A stretch of 64,000 nucleotides of DNA, taken from Thiobacillus sp. GTDB taxonomy: Bacteria; Pseudomonadota; Gammaproteobacteria; Burkholderiales; Thiobacillaceae. Below are positions 59,781 through 64,000 of this stretch, piece by piece (position 1 is the stretch's first letter; the number at the start of each line of letters is the position of its first letter). The stretch spans positions 124,001 through 188,000 of the forward strand of contig NZ_JADMKC010000007.1 in the NCBI RefSeq assembly GCF_018780105.1, given 5' to 3'. The notes under the pieces are model-generated. The model saw only the letters and a list, made by a program, of their open reading frames with translations, made no database searches and had not been told where the DNA came from. The position numbers and the translations under genes are program-made.

Positions 59781-62700
59781 ATGATTGTTTCTTCTGTGTT
59801 TTCCCGATTTTTGCGCCGCGCCGCACGCTGGCTGGCCGTTTTGACGGCGCTTGCCGCGCTGGGCTTTGCGGCCGCTGCCGCATGGATGTTCTTCTGGGTG
59901 CTGCCCAATATCGCCGATCACCGTGACACGGTGGCGCAGCTGATGTCGCGCGCGCTCGGTCAGCGGGTGACGCTGCAGGCGGTGTCGGGCGTGTGGCAGC
60001 AAACGCGGCCGGAGTTCCATTTGCAGGGCGTTCGCCTGTACGACCGGCAGAATCGCCCGGCGCTGTATTTGCCCGACCTGCAGGCGCAGTTTGCCTGGCG
60101 TTCGCTGCTGGTGCTGGAACCGCGCTTCAGCAAGATCGAATTGCAGGGCCTGACGCTCGACGTGCGGCGCGCGCGCGACGGCCATTATTACGTCGGCGGC
60201 ATCCCCATCAATCCAGCCGCGCCCGATAGCGGCTTCACCGACTGGCTGTTGCGCCAGGGCCAGGTGCATGTCAGCCAGGCCACCCTGACCTGGCGGGACG
60301 AGGTGCGTGCCGCCGCGCCGCTGGTGCTCACGGCCGTGGACTTTACGCTCAGCAGGCGTCTGCGTACCCATCAACTGGACCTGCGCGCCACGCCGCCCGC
60401 CAGCCTGGCGCGGCCGCTCGCCATCACTGCGGAGATGCGCGCGCGCAAGCTGGATGACATCCGGACCTGGAATGGCCGGATCGAGGCGGAGGTGTCGGGC
60501 GTGTCATTTGCAGAGCTGGCACGCTGGCTGTCCCTGCCTGTGCAACCGCAGCAGGGGCAGGGCGCGCTGCGGGTGCGCTTCGATGTGGTCCAAGGCGCGC
60601 TGAGCGCGGTCACCGCCGGGGTCGATCTGCGCCGGATCGAAACGACCCTTGGGGAAGGCTTGCCGGCCTTGCAACTGGCGCAGGTGCGCGGGCAGGCGCA
60701 GTGGCAGCGCCAGGCCGGCGGCCAGCAGGTGCGCTTCGACAATCTGCGCGTGGCCTTGCCGGGCGGCGCGCTGGGCGAGCCGATGAGTGTTGGCTTGGCG
60801 TGGAGCGGCGCGGCGCGCGAATTCTCCGCGCAGGCCGTGCGGCTGAGCGGCTGGCAGCCGATGTTGCCGAGCCTGCCGATGGACGCCGCGCTGCGCCAGC
60901 GGCTGCAAGGCCTGCACGCGCAGGGCGTGGTGGAGGATATGCGCCTGCGCTGGAAGGGCGCCCAGCCGGGGTTGGACAACTTCTCCCTGACGGCCCGTTT
61001 TCGCGGACTGGGTGTGGCGGCGTCGGGACAGCAGCCGGGCGTGCTCAACCTGAGCGGGCGCATCGAGGGCAATGCGCAGGCAGGCCGCTTCGAAATCGAC
61101 GCGCCCAAGCTGGCGATCGATCTGCCGATGCTGTTTCGCGAGTCGCGGATCGGGTTCGATCAGTTCACCGCGCGCGGCGGCTGGAAGAAAACGGCGCGCG
61201 GGCGTTTGCTGGTGCTGGACGCTCTGGCGTTTGCCAATGCCGATGCCGCGGGAACGGCCAGCGGGCAGTACGAGCTGATTGCCGGTCAACCCGGCGTGAT
61301 CGATCTGGGCGCGCATCTCACCCGCGCCGACGGCCGTGCGGTGTACCGCTATTTGCCCAACATGATCGGCGACGACACCGTCGACTGGGTCAAGGCCGCC
61401 GTTGTCACAGGGGGCTCGAACGATGTGCGGCTGGTGCTCAAAGGCGATCTGGCGAAATTTCCCTTCGAGCACGGCGAAGGCGCGTTCAGCGTGGACTCGC
61501 AGATCCAGGGGGCGGTGATCGACTATGCGCCCGGTTGGCCGCGCATCGAAGGCATCCAGGCGCGCATGCTGTTCAAGGGCAAGACAATGGAGGTCACCAG
61601 CAGCCAGGCACGCATCTATAACGTGGCGCTGGCGCCGGTGCGGGCGTTCATTCCGGACTTGCTGCTGCTCGATAACCTGTTGTTGATCGAGGGCGTGGCG
61701 CGCGGTCCGGCGCAGGATTTCGTGCGCTATGCCAATGCCAGTCCAGTTGGCGATCACTTGCGCGGTTTCATGAAGACGCTCGATGCCAAGGGCACGATGC
61801 AACTGGGCCTGAAAATGCAGATTCCCATGCGCCACAGCGACGACACCACCCTCTCGGGCAAGCTGAGCCTGCGCGACAACAGCCTGATGTGGAGCGGCCT
61901 GCCGCCTGTCGAGCGGGCACGCGGCGATATCGATTTCACCGAGAAAAGCCTGGGTGCAAAAAACATCGGCGCGCAGTTTCTGGGAGGGCGCTTGCGGGTC
62001 GACGCCGTCACCCGCCCGGGACAGGGGCAGGCCCCGGCGCAGGTGCAGATTCTGGCGCAGGGGCAAGCAAGCGTCGACGCGGCGGCGAACTGGCTTAAAG
62101 CGGACCTGGCTAAATATCTGGCCGGACAGACGGCTTGGCGCGGCCAGATCGATCTGCTGCCCGAAGGTGAACGCGTCCGCATCGAGTCCGATTTGCTGGG
62201 GCTGCAGTCGCGCCTGCCGGCACCGCTGGCCAAGCCCGCCGCCCAGCCCCTGCCTTTGCTGATCAGCATGCAGCCGCAAGGCGCCGAGAAACAGGTTGAG
62301 GTGCGCGTGGGACAAACCGTCGGCGCGGTCTGGCGCAGCACGGCCGACGGCCGTCTGGCCCGCGGCGAGCTTCGCTTTGGCGGCGCCCCGGTCTTGCCGG
62401 CGGCGTCCGGCTTGCGCCTGGCCGGCAGCGGGCGCGGCCTGGATGTCAGCGGCTGGCTGGCCTTGCTGCCGGATACGCAAGGCGGCGAGGCGTTGCCGCT
62501 GTCGGCGCTGGATTTGCGATTCGATTCGCTGGACCTGCTGGGGCGGCGTTTTCAGGATATCCGCTTGCTGGGCGCCAACCGCAACGGCCTGTTCCGTACG
62601 CAGGTGAGCGGTCGCGGCGTGAACGGGGTGCTGAACTATCGTCCGGCAGGCGAACTCACGGCCCGCGTATCGGCGCAGTTCAGGCAGTTGACCATTCCGG

Positions 62701-63605
62701 ATGCGGGCGCGGGGCCGGTTGCCACCACGCCGGGCGCCGAGGCGGATGCGATGACGATGACGGCGGCTGAATTTCCGCAGCTGGAAGTGACGGTCGAGGA
62801 CTTCCGCTTGCAGGCACGTCCCCTGGGCCGGCTGGAGGTGTTGGCGCATGGCACGCCGCAGGGCCTGCTGATCGACAACCTGCAGCTGACGCATGCCGAC
62901 AGCGTGTTTCGCATGAACGGCCTGTGGCATGAACAGGGCATCAGCGAGACGCGGGCCGAGCTGAATTTGCAGGTGCTGGATGCGGGCAAGTTCCTCACCC
63001 GATTCGGTTACGAGGACGCGCTCAAGCGCGGCAGTGCCAAGATCGCCGGCAATGTGAGCTGGGCCGGATCGCCTGCCGACTTCAGTCTGGGCACGCTCGC
63101 CGGCCAGCTGGATTTCTCGGCCAGGGAGGGGCAATTCCTGAATATCAATCCCGGTGCGGGCAAGCTGCTCGGCGTGTTGAGCCTGCAATCCCTGCCGCGC
63201 CGGTTGAGCCTGGATTTCCGTGATATCTTCACCAAGGGCTTTGCCTTCGACGATATGCATGCCGCGCTGCGCATTGCGCGGGGTGTGGTTTACAGCGATG
63301 ATTTCAAGATGCGCGGTCCGGCCGCCACGGTCCACATGTCGGGGCTGGCCGACCTGAATCAGGAGTCGGTGCAGCTGCGCCTGAAAGTGGTCCCGAAATT
63401 ATCCGAAGGCGTGGCGGTGGCCGGCGCACTGATCGGCGGGCCGCTGGTCGGCGTCGGCGTACTGGCCGCGCAGAAGCTGATGCGCGATCCGATCGAAGAA
63501 GCCAGCAGCCGGAGTTTCATGGTGACGGGACCATGGCTGGCGCCCGAAGTCACCCGTATAGTGAACCCTCAGCCCAAACCGGATGCCCAGGCAAACGAAC
63601 CTTGA
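59781..63605 (+). CDS. yhdP: YhdP-family AsmA-like phospholipid transport protein
   Basis: 1274 aa, ATG 59781. One N-terminal membrane helix (LAVLTALAALGFAAAAAWMF) precedes SRALGQRVTLQAVSGVWQQT, the family's opening. The long body is made of repeated beta strands, forming the periplasmic groove of AsmA-like bridges. The C-terminal DUF3971/AsmA part has REGQFLNINPGAGKLLGVLS, SLDFRDIFTKGFAFDDMHA and AGALIGGPLVGVGVLAAQKL. YhdP shares phospholipid movement to the outer membrane with TamB and YdbH. Length matches the usual 1250-1290 aa. It is followed by a nitrilase-family gene, a common order. Confidence 0.94.
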   Translation: MIVSSVFSRFLRRAARWLAVLTALAALGFAAAAAWMFFWVLPNIADHRDTVAQLMSRALGQRVTLQAVSGVWQQTRPEFHLQGVRLYDRQNRPALYLPDLQAQFAWRSLLVLEPRFSKIELQGLTLDVRRARDGHYYVGGIPINPAAPDSGFTDWLLRQGQVHVSQATLTWRDEVRAAAPLVLTAVDFTLSRRLRTHQLDLRATPPASLARPLAITAEMRARKLDDIRTWNGRIEAEVSGVSFAELARWLSLPVQPQQGQGALRVRFDVVQGALSAVTAGVDLRRIETTLGEGLPALQLAQVRGQAQWQRQAGGQQVRFDNLRVALPGGALGEPMSVGLAWSGAAREFSAQAVRLSGWQPMLPSLPMDAALRQRLQGLHAQGVVEDMRLRWKGAQPGLDNFSLTARFRGLGVAASGQQPGVLNLSGRIEGNAQAGRFEIDAPKLAIDLPMLFRESRIGFDQFTARGGWKKTARGRLLVLDALAFANADAAGTASGQYELIAGQPGVIDLGAHLTRADGRAVYRYLPNMIGDDTVDWVKAAVVTGGSNDVRLVLKGDLAKFPFEHGEGAFSVDSQIQGAVIDYAPGWPRIEGIQARMLFKGKTMEVTSSQARIYNVALAPVRAFIPDLLLLDNLLLIEGVARGPAQDFVRYANASPVGDHLRGFMKTLDAKGTMQLGLKMQIPMRHSDDTTLSGKLSLRDNSLMWSGLPPVERARGDIDFTEKSLGAKNIGAQFLGGRLRVDAVTRPGQGQAPAQVQILAQGQASVDAAANWLKADLAKYLAGQTAWRGQIDLLPEGERVRIESDLLGLQSRLPAPLAKPAAQPLPLLISMQPQGAEKQVEVRVGQTVGAVWRSTADGRLARGELRFGGAPVLPAASGLRLAGSGRGLDVSGWLALLPDTQGGEALPLSALDLRFDSLDLLGRRFQDIRLLGANRNGLFRTQVSGRGVNGVLNYRPAGELTARVSAQFRQLTIPDAGAGPVATTPGAEADAMTMTAAEFPQLEVTVEDFRLQARPLGRLEVLAHGTPQGLLIDNLQLTHADSVFRMNGLWHEQGISETRAELNLQVLDAGKFLTRFGYEDALKRGSAKIAGNVSWAGSPADFSLGTLAGQLDFSAREGQFLNINPGAGKLLGVLSLQSLPRRLSLDFRDIFTKGFAFDDMHAALRIARGVVYSDDFKMRGPAATVHMSGLADLNQESVQLRLKVVPKLSEGVAVAGALIGGPLVGVGVLAAQKLMRDPIEEASSRSFMVTGPWLAPEVTRIVNPQPKPDAQANEP

Positions 63606-63620
63606 TTGTGGAACTTGATC

Positions 63621-64000
63621 ATGACGACAAAAAAAATCACCCAAGCTGTCCCCGCTAAATCCAGCCCAGCCAAATCCAGTACGGCCAAACCGGGCCCGGG
63701 CAAATCCAGCGTGGCGCGCCCCAAAGGCGCCCAGGTCAAAAAATCGGCGCCGCAGGCCGACACGGTGCGGGTGGCGGCCATTCAGATGGCGTCGGGCTCC
63801 AATGTATCGGCGAATCTGGCCGAGGCCGAACAGCTGATCGAGCTGGCCGTCGAGGCCGGCGCGCGTCTGGTCGCGCTGCCGGAGTTTTTCTGCATCATGG
63901 GCTTGAAGGACAGCGAAGTGGTGAAGGCACGCGAACCGGAAGGAAGCGGCCCGATCCAGTCGTTTCTGTCGCGCATGGCCAAAAAGCATCGCATCTGGCT
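63621..64000 (+). CDS. Carbon-nitrogen hydrolase (nitrilase family), cut by right window edge
   Basis: About 126 codons from ATG 63621. An unusual Lys/Ala/Ser/Pro-rich leader of about 45 residues (AKSSPAKSSTAKPGPGKSS) precedes VRVAAIQMASGSNVSANLAE, AVEAGARLVALPEFFCIMGL, which contains the catalytic Glu of nitrilases (ALPEFF). The catalytic Lys and Cys lie beyond the window. Relatives (Nit1/Nit2-like) act as omega-amidases or deaminated-glutathione amidases. It starts 16 bp after yhdP. The leader may be a later addition or the true start may be downstream. Confidence 0.88.
   Translation, partial: MTTKKITQAVPAKSSPAKSSTAKPGPGKSSVARPKGAQVKKSAPQADTVRVAAIQMASGSNVSANLAEAEQLIELAVEAGARLVALPEFFCIMGLKDSEVVKAREPEGSGPIQSFLSRMAKKHRIW

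Noticed and set aside
60504-63335. A 943-codon open frame antisense to yhdP
   Set aside because: Composition is the complement of YhdP codons, no domain can be seen, and YhdP is intact.

Overview
The window reads as chromosome of a GC-rich betaproteobacterium. The evidence is the pyrG-kdsA-eno-ftsB and zipA-ligA gene orders, a proteobacterial ccoNOQP-ccoGH cbb3-oxidase cluster, a large single-chain PurL, a YhdP-type AsmA protein and a TIGR03790-type protein. A chemolithotroph of the Thiobacillus/Nitrosomonadales type would fit, but nothing here fixes the genus. Most DNA is tightly packed housekeeping sequence with many 1-8 bp start/stop overlaps. No tRNA, rRNA or CRISPR was seen, and no gene-free stretch exceeds about 300 bp.

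Layout. 1-6.0 kb: ycaO (cut by the window edge) behind a SenB-type selenosugar synthase, a TrmH-family RNA methyltransferase, then a periplasmic PhnD-like binding protein next to a membrane GGDEF-EAL protein. 6.2-25.4 kb: ppsA, pyrG-kdsA-eno-ftsB, zipA-ligA, galU, an EAL-domain remnant, a small DUF3330 protein, purL and ppc. PEP synthase, enolase and PEP carboxylase therefore lie within 19 kb of each other around the PEP node. 25.4-30.0 kb: a minus-strand operon of LolA-like protein, beta-barrel protein and RND transporter. 30.1-32.1 kb: hemN and a PyrR-like phosphoribosyltransferase. 32.2-33.4 kb: a visibly AT-richer SDR/HxlR divergent pair, probably acquired. 33.6-39.4 kb: ccoNOQP, ccoG, fixH and two small membrane proteins, read leftward from a strong promoter. 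39.5-49.0 kb: pyrD-TIGR03790-ald, dacC, glnE and acs.

49.0-58.1 kb is the accessory region. It starts with an Rhs/YD-repeat polymorphic toxin whose C-terminal tip looks like a Tlde1-type L,D-transpeptidase. A membrane-anchored Sel1-repeat protein overlaps it by 4 bp and is a plausible immunity protein. Next come two REP-associated tyrosine transposases (RAYTs), each bracketed by perfect 24-25 bp inverted repeats sharing GGGGTCAGGTCTT, with tandem GGGGTCA arrays outside them. Small AT-rich orphan genes lie between and after them. 58.2-64.0 kb returns to core genes: an eRF1-like small protein, an FMN reductase, hslR, yhdP and the start of a nitrilase-family gene.

The strongest leads are the Rhs-Tlde1/Sel1 pair with its orphan cassettes, the RAYT inverted-repeat units, and two perfect 28-bp palindromes (11-bp arms, 6-bp centre) just downstream of the candidate -10 elements of purL and ccoN. 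Family names come from recognising sequences by eye; no database search was run.
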